Shown piece after piece: positions 7,503 to 14,095 of a stretch of 14,095 bases of DNA. The notes beneath the pieces were generated by a model. It worked only from the letters and a program-made list of their open reading frames with translations. It was not told where the DNA came from and searched no databases. A program made the translations under genes and the position numbers. Position 1 is the first letter of the stretch. The number at the start of each line of letters is the position of its first letter. The stretch is from Chitinophagaceae bacterium UBA2793 (lineage in GTDB: Bacteria; Bacteroidota; Bacteroidia; Chitinophagales; Chitinophagaceae), in contig DEHT01000061.1 of NCBI GenBank assembly GCA_002352045.1, positions 1-14,095 of the forward strand. Direction: 5' to 3'.

Positions 7503-9146
7503 TTATTCAAAAAGTTCAAGCTTATGTTTGGGGCGTTGTGCATCGAGCCACTTAAATGCTTTTAAACTTTTCTCATCGGCAGGTATTTGCTTTAATGGAT
7601 AAAGGGTTCCGTTAACGTCGTTTACAAATGTTACTTTGTTCAATTCTTTGTTTTCAAAATATACATCTATTACATCACCACTGCTTCGGTTCATTCCAAT
7701 GTAAGCGCTGTCTTCATCCTGCGGATAATAAATAGATTCGGCCGGCGAGCCCTTAATTCTTATATAGTCAATATTGCCTTCTTTAAAATAAGCATTTAAT
7801 GTACGGCCCGCCATTTGATTGTATAAACCGGGGGTAGTTTCGTTTACCACCAGGCTGTTGTTGAAAACCTGCAATTCCTTAGGTTGCTGGTTGATGGTGT
7901 ACATATACATAGTGTCGCCATTTAACTGGCTGTAACCATTCCATGCTATTGGATTTCTGAACATTCTAAAAACAGAATCTTCGGTAGAGTAGTAGAGGCT
8001 GTCGCAAACGGCTTGCAGGGAGTCGTTAAAAATTCGGGTATTATTAAAAGCCAGGAAATATCGAATACTGTCTTTTACATTTTTCAAATTCATTGCCACC
8101 ACTTTGTTCATAGTATCGGTGGCATTGATAGAAGTGCGTTGGGTGCTATCGTATTTTCTTAAACCCGAAAACAAGGTATCGGCGGCAACATAGGTGCTAT
8201 CGTTGTTTCGGTACAAAATCATTACCGGTTTACGGGTGGCCAAAAAAGAGTTTTTGTATTTATCCAATAAAATTTGATTGGCAATTACCGTTACATTGTT
8301 CACACTGTCCACTAATTTTCCGTTTTCTTCAATTTGAAGAATGCCGCTTTTTTCATCGTAAGCAATTTTGCCCCCTACAATCGATCTTGTACTATCGCTA
8401 TAGGATGTACGATCTAAAAAAATGGCTTCACCTGTTTGCAAATTGTATGTACCCGATTTGGTATTGATTACGCCCTGCTCCTTTGTTACAATTTTGGTGG
8501 GTGCAATAAAGGTTGCAATTTTTGAAAGGGTATTGTACATCAGGCTATCGGCCTTTATATCATAATCGGGGTCGGTAAGGTGAACAAACTTTTTAAAATA
8601 TACGTCCCTGGTATCTGAGTAATACACAGCATCGCTGCTGGTGAGTACTGTACTGCCATTTATTACCCGACCTCCATTTTTGTACGATGCAATACCGGTA
8701 GCTAAATTATATTCTAAATCTTCTGTAAGCAAAGTGCCTTTGCCATCGGTAAGCTTTACATTCTTTTTTAAATAAGCAATGCGTTCCTTACCTAAATATT
8801 TTAAATAGCCAGCATAAGTATTTACGGTATCGGCATCGTTGATGTGAACATGGCCAAACACTTCGGCAATATTGGTTAATGAATTTAAAACTATACTGTC
8901 GCCTTTTAAAGTAGTACGTCCCTGCCTAACCACGGCATTGCCGGCAAGTGTTTGCAATTCGGTACCATCTTTCAATGTTATCAATCGCAAAGTATTTCCA
9001 CCCAATATTTCAATGCTTCGGGTAGTATCGGTATTTACAACCGGTGTAGGAAGTACAGCAGGAGTTTGCGCATTTACGCTTGCGTAAAAGAGTAGTAAAA
9101 TAAAAACAGGAATATATAAATGGTAAGCCTGTTGTTTTAATTTCAA
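7503..9146 (-). CDS. OstA/LptA-like periplasmic LPS-transport protein
   Basis: Predicted periplasmic beta-jellyroll protein of the OstA/LptA superfamily, which bridges inner and outer membrane during lipopolysaccharide export. Residues 1-27 are a signal peptide ending VNAQ. From residue 45 the typical pattern of short strands appears: LAGNAVVRQGRTTLKGDSIV (67-86), AEVFGHVHINDADTV (94-108), then repeated units such as LLTEDLEYNLATG, VLTSSDAVYYSDTRDVYF and KADSLMYNTLSK. At 547 residues it is about three times E. coli LptA (185 residues), with OstA-like strands continuing to about residue 320 and a less typical C-terminal half. It lies 26 bases after the MCE gene and 15 before the unknown secreted protein. 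The LptD-like gene is divergent on the other side of the amidase gene, which supports a joint role. I leave the symbol blank because the Bacteroidota form is distinct from LptA. Confidence 0.88.
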   Translation of the reverse strand: MKLKQQAYHLYIPVFILLLFYASVNAQTPAVLPTPVVNTDTTRSIEILGGNTLRLITLKDGTELQTLAGNAVVRQGRTTLKGDSIVLNSLTNIAEVFGHVHINDADTVNTYAGYLKYLGKERIAYLKKNVKLTDGKGTLLTEDLEYNLATGIASYKNGGRVINGSTVLTSSDAVYYSDTRDVYFKKFVHLTDPDYDIKADSLMYNTLSKIATFIAPTKIVTKEQGVINTKSGTYNLQTGEAIFLDRTSYSDSTRSIVGGKIAYDEKSGILQIEENGKLVDSVNNVTVIANQILLDKYKNSFLATRKPVMILYRNNDSTYVAADTLFSGLRKYDSTQRTSINATDTMNKVVAMNLKNVKDSIRYFLAFNNTRIFNDSLQAVCDSLYYSTEDSVFRMFRNPIAWNGYSQLNGDTMYMYTINQQPKELQVFNNSLVVNETTPGLYNQMAGRTLNAYFKEGNIDYIRIKGSPAESIYYPQDEDSAYIGMNRSSGDVIDVYFENKELNKVTFVNDVNGTLYPLKQIPADEKSLKAFKWLDAQRPKHKLELFE

Positions 9147-9172
9147 TGGTTCAATTTTAATATGTATGCTAA

Positions 9173-10195
9173 CTAATTAACCTTTTCAATATAGTAAGGA
9201 GAGTTAACGGTGTCGGGTAAAGGAACCATCAATGGGGAGCCTTTTGTTTTTTTTCCAAAAACCGATATGTTGATGTATCTTTTTGGATTAACTCTTAAAT
9301 CATCCAACAGGAGGTTTAATTTATTGCTGGTAGATGCAAGGTTTTGATACAAAGAGGGGTCATTCATTAATTTACCCATGGTACCATCGGTACTATTCAT
9401 TTTACCAATAGCAGTTTGAAGGCCGGTCATGGCTTCATTGAGTTTGGTAATAGAAGTTTCTACATCAAGATTGCTGAATTTGGTGGTGGCCTTATCAAGA
9501 TTATCTACAATATGCGAAACTTTTTCGTTGCTATTGGCCAGGTTGCCGGTAATGGATTCTACATGATTGAGCGACTTGGCCAATGCGCCGGTTTGCTGAT
9601 TCATCATTGCATTTAGTGAAGCCGTGCTTTGTAACATAGAACCGGTGATTGCATTTAAGTTGCTAAGTGTAGCAGCAAGATTTCCTTTTGCTTTTGGGTC
9701 TAAAATATTATTAAAGTTGCCCAGTAAAGTATCAATTCCGCTAATTGCTTTTTTTACTTCCTGTAAAACGGGATCTACTTTATCTAAAACAGCATCAAAA
9801 ATACTTCCACTCATAGAGGTTATAAGTGTATCCTTATTTTTAAGGTGTAGCGGATCGTTGCCCAATTTAATATCCATGCTTGGGGTTGAAATAGGATTAC
9901 TCTTTATGGTAGCAACAGAATTTTTAGGAATATAAATGTCTTTGGTAATATTGAGTTCTACCAAAATACTCTTCATATCCTTATCAGGCCTAATATCATA
10001 AACGGTACCTACCTGCATACCGCTAATGTAAATAGGATTTGATTTTTGGAGCCCCTGTATATTTTCGTATCGGGCATATAGGGTAGTGCTATTGGTAAAA
10101 AATTTTTTACCCTTTAAAAAATTAAAACCTACAATTAAAAGTGCCAAAGCTACTACTGCAAGAATGCCTACTTTGGTTTCATTATTTATTTTCAC
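9173..10195 (-). CDS. MCE/MlaD-family protein
   Basis: Inner-membrane-anchored lipid-binding protein of the MCE family, the substrate-binding part of Mla-type lipid transporters. Residues 1-7 are followed by one membrane segment (about 8-26). The MCE domain spans about 36-115 with ARYENIQGLQKSNPIYISGM (41-60) and QVGTVYDI (61-68). A long helical region (130-300) probably forms a coiled coil in the periplasm. The tail DDLRVNPKRYINISVFGKK (298-316) is typical of Bacteroidota members. No ATPase or permease partner (MlaF, MlaE) is in the window, so these must be encoded elsewhere if present. The gene lies 91 bases after the amidase, with its own candidate promoter box there, and 26 before the OstA-like gene. 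Confidence 0.9.
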   Translation of the reverse strand: MKINNETKVGILAVVALALLIVGFNFLKGKKFFTNSTTLYARYENIQGLQKSNPIYISGMQVGTVYDIRPDKDMKSILVELNITKDIYIPKNSVATIKSNPISTPSMDIKLGNDPLHLKNKDTLITSMSGSIFDAVLDKVDPVLQEVKKAISGIDTLLGNFNNILDPKAKGNLAATLSNLNAITGSMLQSTASLNAMMNQQTGALAKSLNHVESITGNLANSNEKVSHIVDNLDKATTKFSNLDVETSITKLNEAMTGLQTAIGKMNSTDGTMGKLMNDPSLYQNLASTSNKLNLLLDDLRVNPKRYINISVFGKKTKGSPLMVPLPDTVNSPYYIEKVN

Positions 10196-10236
10196 AAGTT
10201 GTTATTTTAGTAATCTATCAGGTTAGAGTATTATGG

Positions 10237-10244
10237 CAAAAGTA
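10237..10244 (-). promoter_or_regulatory. -7 promoter box TACTTTTG upstream of the MCE gene
   Basis: TACTTTTG on the minus strand matches TAnnTTTG and lies about 40 bases before the ATG at 10195, inside the 91-base spacer after the amidase gene. A TTG lies upstream but 24 bases away rather than about 20. It suggests an internal promoter for MCE, OstA-like and the unknown gene. Confidence 0.45.
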
Positions 10245-10286
10245 CAACATACGGTACAGTTGATTCCTCAATTTTAAAAAATTGGA

Positions 10287-11249
10287 TTATTTTGTTTTAA
10301 CCGGGTTTTCTATTTGTTGCCTGTATCGCAAAACTGCTTTGGTCATTACCTCTGCCAGCTCTTGCTGTCCTTTATCGCTGTTTAAATAGCGTTCATCTTC
10401 GGGGTTATTGATATATCCGGTTTCTACTAGTATAGCCGGCATATTGGTAGCTTGTAAAACCCATATTCCGGTTTGTCGTTGGTTTACACCCAATGCAACC
10501 CTTCCGGTTTTTTCCACTTCTTCATTCACCAATAAAGCCAGTTTATCACTTTTTTCCTGATACATTTTTGCATAAATATTGGCAATCATTCTACCCTCCG
10601 GTGAACTAAAATCAATGGGGTCGTAACTACTGTCGGCCTCGCCTGTTTCAATTTCAAAATCGGCGCCCTGGTCTTTTATTGCCTTTAATTTATCACTGGT
10701 TTTATGAGCCCCAAAAATGTAAACACTGGTTCCATTAATGGTTAATGGTATTTTATAATATTCATAAACCGGTTCGGTAACCTGGTAAGGAGTTGATTTC
10801 TTTTTTCTTTTTTTACCTTTTCCTATATAAGTGATTTTGTGCTTAGTTACCGTACGAGTACCTACTTGCCTTCTGCCGGTTTTTAGGGGTCCGCTATCGG
10901 CATGTATGCAAAGAAAAAGATCGCCTTTGTTTTCGTTGGCTATCCTTGCTTTTTCTTTTGGATGTTGATATATATCGGTTGTTCTTGTAGGAACTACATT
11001 GACATCGGGCATTTGCTTTTTAAGTTCGGCAATCAACTTTTTGCTGATGGCCAGTGTAACATCTTTTTCTTTTGAGCGTAAAGAATTTTCATATTGGCCG
11101 GTTGCACCACCATCGGTACCACCATGCCCGGCATCTACAATAATTGTTTTTAATTTTTTATGGGTTTGAGCAAAAGCGTTGATAACAAAGAATGAAAACA
11201 AGCAGCAAATAGAAAGTTTAAGGAGTCCTTTTTTATTATGCATGAACAT
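10287..11249 (-). CDS. N-acetylmuramoyl-L-alanine amidase (Amidase_3, zinc-dependent)
   Basis: This periplasmic enzyme cuts the bond between N-acetylmuramic acid and the stem-peptide L-alanine in peptidoglycan, as in cell separation or wall remodelling. A signal peptide (1-28) ends in AFAQ. The zinc and catalytic residues of Amidase_3 are all visible: H42 in VDAGHGG (38-44), E61 in SKEKDV (59-64), H116 in LCIHADSG (113-120) and E276 in AILVETGYI (272-280). Between H116 and the C-terminal part is an insert of about 90 residues (120-210) with a very basic run, KGKKRKKKS (144-152). I chose the first ATG at 11249; a second in-frame ATG lies at 11243. The gene heads the minus-strand envelope series and is divergent from the LptD-like gene, with an 84-base spacer. 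Regulation by an EnvC-like activator cannot be judged from sequence. Confidence 0.92.
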   Translation of the reverse strand: MFMHNKKGLLKLSICCLFSFFVINAFAQTHKKLKTIIVDAGHGGTDGGATGQYENSLRSKEKDVTLAISKKLIAELKKQMPDVNVVPTRTTDIYQHPKEKARIANENKGDLFLCIHADSGPLKTGRRQVGTRTVTKHKITYIGKGKKRKKKSTPYQVTEPVYEYYKIPLTINGTSVYIFGAHKTSDKLKAIKDQGADFEIETGEADSSYDPIDFSSPEGRMIANIYAKMYQEKSDKLALLVNEEVEKTGRVALGVNQRQTGIWVLQATNMPAILVETGYINNPEDERYLNSDKGQQELAEVMTKAVLRYRQQIENPVKTK

Positions 11250-11310
11250 TATGGATTTAATGGGTTTTGTTATAATTGTTTTTGGAACAGGGTTTATATT
11301 GTTTAATAGC

Positions 11311-11318
11311 TATTTTTG
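11311..11318 (+). promoter_or_regulatory. -7 promoter box TATTTTTG for the LptD-like gene
   Basis: TATTTTTG matches TAnnTTTG exactly and lies 15 bases before the ATG at 11334, giving a leader of about 10 bases. The next TTTG upstream (11281-11284) is 26 bases away, longer than usual. The only alternative start, TTG at 11316, is part of this box. Confidence 0.5.
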
Positions 11319-11333
11319 CACATCATTTTTAAT

Positions 11334-14003
11334 ATGAACCACAATAACAAATGTACGGCAAAAATTTTTTCAGTTTTTTTCTTTACTTCTATGATGCTGT
11401 TAATATTGTTTAGTAGTAAAGCAGAGGGGTTTATATTTAGCAACTTTCACAATAGTTTAACGGCCGATACGATTCCTCTTATAAAAAAAGATTCGGCTCT
11501 TGCTGATACTTCCATTGTAAGTATATCGGACACTTTCAATTTTAAAATTGCTAAAGGAGCATTGGATGCACCGGTAAAATACCATGCCGATGATTCGATG
11601 GTAATGAGTGTGCCGCAAAAAAATATTATTCTTTATGGAAAAAAGTCAACCGTAAATTATAACGACAACAATTTAGAAGCTCCGCATATTGAATACAATC
11701 AAAACAGTAATTTGGTAAAAGCCCATTTAAAAAAAGACAGTACAGGAAAAGTAATTTCTTATGTAAACTTTAACCAGGGCGATATGAAAACCCAAAGTGA
11801 TTCTGTAGAGTTTAATATGAAAACCGGCAGAGGAATTACAAAAGGAACTTATACCCAACAGGGTGAAATGTATGTGTATGGCGAAAAAATAAAAAAGCAG
11901 GGCGAGGATGTGTTTTATGCTTTTAGAGGGCGATTCACCACCTGTAATTTAGATACGCCACACTTTGCATTTGTAAGTCAAAAAATAAAATTCATCAATA
12001 AAAAAATGGCTTTTACAGGGCCGGTTCATCCCGAGTTTGAAGGAGTGCCGGTGCCAGTGGTATTGCCATTTGGTATTTATCCTTTATCTCAGGGAAGACA
12101 TAGTGGCTTATTGGCTCCAAGTTTTGCTGCCAATGATCAGCGTGGACTTTCTTTAGAAAACCTGGGCTATTACAAAGTGTTTGGTGATAACTGGGATGCT
12201 ACTATTAGAGGTACAATATATTCGTATGGAGGATGGTCGGCTTACCTTACTCCACGATATTTTAAACGATATCGATACCAGGGTAATTTTAGTTTGAATG
12301 TTCAAAGCTTTAAAACAAACTTTAAGGGCGACCCCGATTTTAGTAAACAGCAGGGCTATAATATTACCTGGCAACATAGCATGGATAATAAAGCAAGGCC
12401 CGGTGTAACTTTTAGCGCAAATGTAAATGCAGGTAGTACCAAGTACAATAGCCTGGTGCCTAACAATCCAAGAATTAATTTTAACAACCAAATGTCTTCT
12501 ACCATATCTTATGCAAGAGTATGGAAAGACAGGCCGTATAACTTTTCAATAAATGCCAATCACAATCAGAATAACAATTCGGGTATTATTAATGTAACCC
12601 TACCCGATATGGTGTTTAATTTAAACACACTTTATCCTTTTAGAAGAAAAGAACAGGTAGGGCAGATTAGATGGTACGAAAACCTGGGGATTGCTTTAAA
12701 TACAAATGCCAAAAGCACTACGTTTTTTAATGACACTATTGGCGGCATCACTCAGCAAATTGAAGATAATTTACAATGGGGCGCTTCGCACAATGTACCC
12801 ATTACTTTATCGTTGCCCCAATTGGGGCCATTACAAATAGCGCCATCGGTAAGCTATTCTGAAAGATGGTACCAGGAAAAGAATATTTATAGCTGGAATG
12901 GATTCACAAAAAAATTAGACACCGCCAAAACCCGGGGTTTTTATGCTGCTCGTGAAATGAGCTTTGGCCTTAGCACCAGCACCCGCATATTTGGTATGTT
13001 TACTTTTAACAAAGGGAAAGTAAAAGCTATCCGCCACGAAATTAGGCCATACATTTCCGTTAGTTACCGGCCCGATATGAATGGCAAGTATTTTAGAAGT
13101 GTACAATCCGATACTTCGGGCCGATTGATGCGGTACAATATTTATCAAAGAGGTATTTATGGTTCGTATGGCGAAGGCCGCTTTGGAGGAATGAGCTTTG
13201 GTATTGATAATAATATTTCAATGAAAGTGAAAAGTAAAAATGATACCAGTGCTACAGGTTTAAAGAAGGTTTCACTAATTGATGGCTTCAGTCTTACAAG
13301 CAGTTATAATTTTTTACAAGACTCTTTTAGAATGGCTCCTATCAACATGTCTGCAAGGAGCAACCTGTTTGAAAAAATAAATATTACTGCTTCAGCAATG
13401 CTGGATCCTTACCAGGTAGATAGCGTGGGAAACAGGGTAGATAAAATGATATGGAAACAAAAACTGAGTCTTGGCCGTTTAATGACGGCACAGGTTTCTA
13501 TGCAGGCATCATTTAGAGGTGGAGGAAAAGGAGATAAACAACAGCAGCAACAGCAGCAGTTGGGCTCCAATTATTACAATCCAAACGGGCAAATGCTCGA
13601 TGAATACCAGCAGGAGCTTTCTTATATGAGCAATAACCCCGGTGAGTTTGTAGATTTTTCTATTCCCTGGGATATTAGTTTTGGCTACTCCTTCCGTTAC
13701 AACAAAGTACTCGATTCAAGAATATTGGGTTTTAGAAATGAAGTTAACCAGGATGTAAACTGGAACAGTTCGGTAAACCTTTCTCCCAAATGGAAAGTGG
13801 GCATCAATGGCTTTTATAATATTACCGAAAATCAGTTGGGAACCATCAGCATGTATCTGTCTCGTGAAATGCATTGCTGGCAAATGGCTATAAATATTTC
13901 ACCCGTTGGAATGTACAAGTTTTTCAATATTACCATTAGTCCAAAATCGGGTTTGTTGAGAGATTTAAAAGTAAATAGAACCCGATATTTTGTAGATCAG
14001 TAA
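11334..14003 (+). CDS. LptD-like outer-membrane LPS assembly protein
   Basis: Outer-membrane beta-barrel that inserts lipopolysaccharide into the outer leaflet together with LptE. Numbers count from the longer TTG frame; subtract 6 for the ATG start. A signal-anchor-like hydrophobic segment (about 17-33) is followed by a linker. Residues 85-230 form an OstA-type jellyroll with ILYGKKSTVNYNDNNLEAPH (105-124), and GRFTTCNLDTPHF (205-217) matches the TTC...P motif at the end of LptD's N-terminal domain. PVPVVLPFGIYPLSQGRHSG (245-264) marks the start of the barrel, which fills the rest with alternating aromatic strands. After the signal region only two cysteines remain, C210 and C854 (EMHCWQM), the expected long-range disulfide pair. 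A Q7 run lies at 742-748. ATG 11334 is preferred because the TTG at 11316 sits in the promoter box. Length 889 residues, usual for Bacteroidota members. Confidence 0.92.
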   Translation: MNHNNKCTAKIFSVFFFTSMMLLILFSSKAEGFIFSNFHNSLTADTIPLIKKDSALADTSIVSISDTFNFKIAKGALDAPVKYHADDSMVMSVPQKNIILYGKKSTVNYNDNNLEAPHIEYNQNSNLVKAHLKKDSTGKVISYVNFNQGDMKTQSDSVEFNMKTGRGITKGTYTQQGEMYVYGEKIKKQGEDVFYAFRGRFTTCNLDTPHFAFVSQKIKFINKKMAFTGPVHPEFEGVPVPVVLPFGIYPLSQGRHSGLLAPSFAANDQRGLSLENLGYYKVFGDNWDATIRGTIYSYGGWSAYLTPRYFKRYRYQGNFSLNVQSFKTNFKGDPDFSKQQGYNITWQHSMDNKARPGVTFSANVNAGSTKYNSLVPNNPRINFNNQMSSTISYARVWKDRPYNFSINANHNQNNNSGIINVTLPDMVFNLNTLYPFRRKEQVGQIRWYENLGIALNTNAKSTTFFNDTIGGITQQIEDNLQWGASHNVPITLSLPQLGPLQIAPSVSYSERWYQEKNIYSWNGFTKKLDTAKTRGFYAAREMSFGLSTSTRIFGMFTFNKGKVKAIRHEIRPYISVSYRPDMNGKYFRSVQSDTSGRLMRYNIYQRGIYGSYGEGRFGGMSFGIDNNISMKVKSKNDTSATGLKKVSLIDGFSLTSSYNFLQDSFRMAPINMSARSNLFEKINITASAMLDPYQVDSVGNRVDKMIWKQKLSLGRLMTAQVSMQASFRGGGKGDKQQQQQQQLGSNYYNPNGQMLDEYQQELSYMSNNPGEFVDFSIPWDISFGYSFRYNKVLDSRILGFRNEVNQDVNWNSSVNLSPKWKVGINGFYNITENQLGTISMYLSREMHCWQMAINISPVGMYKFFNITISPKSGLLRDLKVNRTRYFVDQ

Positions 14004-14023
14004 TTATACCGATTGGATATTTG

Positions 14024-14041
14024 TTCCGAAGGTTTTCGGAA
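14024..14041. other. perfect 7-bp hairpin after the LptD-like gene
   Basis: TTCCGAA, loop GGTT, TTCGGAA. There is no T-run after it on the plus strand, so it is not a standard terminator. It may be part of an intergenic palindromic element or a weak transcription end. Confidence 0.4.
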
Positions 14042-14095
14042 TCGTTGATAAAAGACCAATTTCTCCACGATTCGCTTCGCTCTCGGGACAAGCTT

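Noticed and set aside
12153..12491. Minus-strand open frame of 112 codons inside the LptD-like gene
   Set aside because: Shadow of a well-supported coding frame; no family features.
14024..14041. Rho-independent terminator for the LptD-like gene
   Set aside because: The hairpin has no following T-tract on the plus strand, so I list it only as a hairpin.

Overview
The window is ordinary chromosome from a low-GC Bacteroidota, probably from the Chitinophagia/Sphingobacteriia side. Three things suggest this: secreted proteins with AQ-type signal cleavage sites, start sites without Shine-Dalgarno sequences, and promoters resembling the Bacteroidota -7 box TAnnTTTG. Families such as the S74-domain repeat protein, the OstA-like/MCE/amidase cluster and an OmpA-tailed membrane pyrophosphatase fit the same phylum. 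I see no tRNA, rRNA, CRISPR array, transposase or phage structural module.

Layout. Position 1-809 (minus) is the 5' part of a DUF418/YeiB-type membrane protein gene, cut by the window edge. Position 1018-2388 (minus) is a surface protein with about nine 17-residue repeats and a C-terminal S74 chaperone domain. Its natural signal-peptide start is separated from the body by an in-frame TAA. A strong terminator follows this gene and another follows the next. Position 2526-5279 (minus) encodes a membrane pyrophosphatase (HppA) with a C-terminal OmpA-like peptidoglycan-binding domain. It is divergent from a rhomboid protease gene (5458-6210, plus). The rhomboid gene runs tail to tail, with a 19-base overlap, into a minus-strand series that reads, from upstream to downstream: N-acetylmuramoyl-L-alanine amidase (11249-10287), MCE/MlaD-like protein (10195-9173), OstA/LptA-like protein (9146-7503) and a secreted protein of unknown function with a duplicated domain (7487-6192). 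An LptD-like outer-membrane protein gene (11334-14003, plus) is divergent from that series.

How they fit together. The right half is an envelope-biogenesis cluster: LptD and the OstA-like protein for lipopolysaccharide export, an MCE protein for lipid transport between membranes, and an amidase for peptidoglycan remodelling. The unknown protein closes the series and is a candidate envelope factor. On the left, the pyrophosphatase is a primary ion pump that its OmpA tail may tether to the cell wall.

Start sites. The longest open frames of hppA and lptD begin with TTG, but in both cases that TTG is the last three bases of a TATTTTTG promoter box. The downstream ATG (5279 and 11334) is therefore preferred. 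The most unusual observations are the pyrophosphatase-OmpA fusion, the stop codon inside the S74 protein's signal peptide, and the duplicated-domain protein at the end of the envelope series. No wholly new system is evident.
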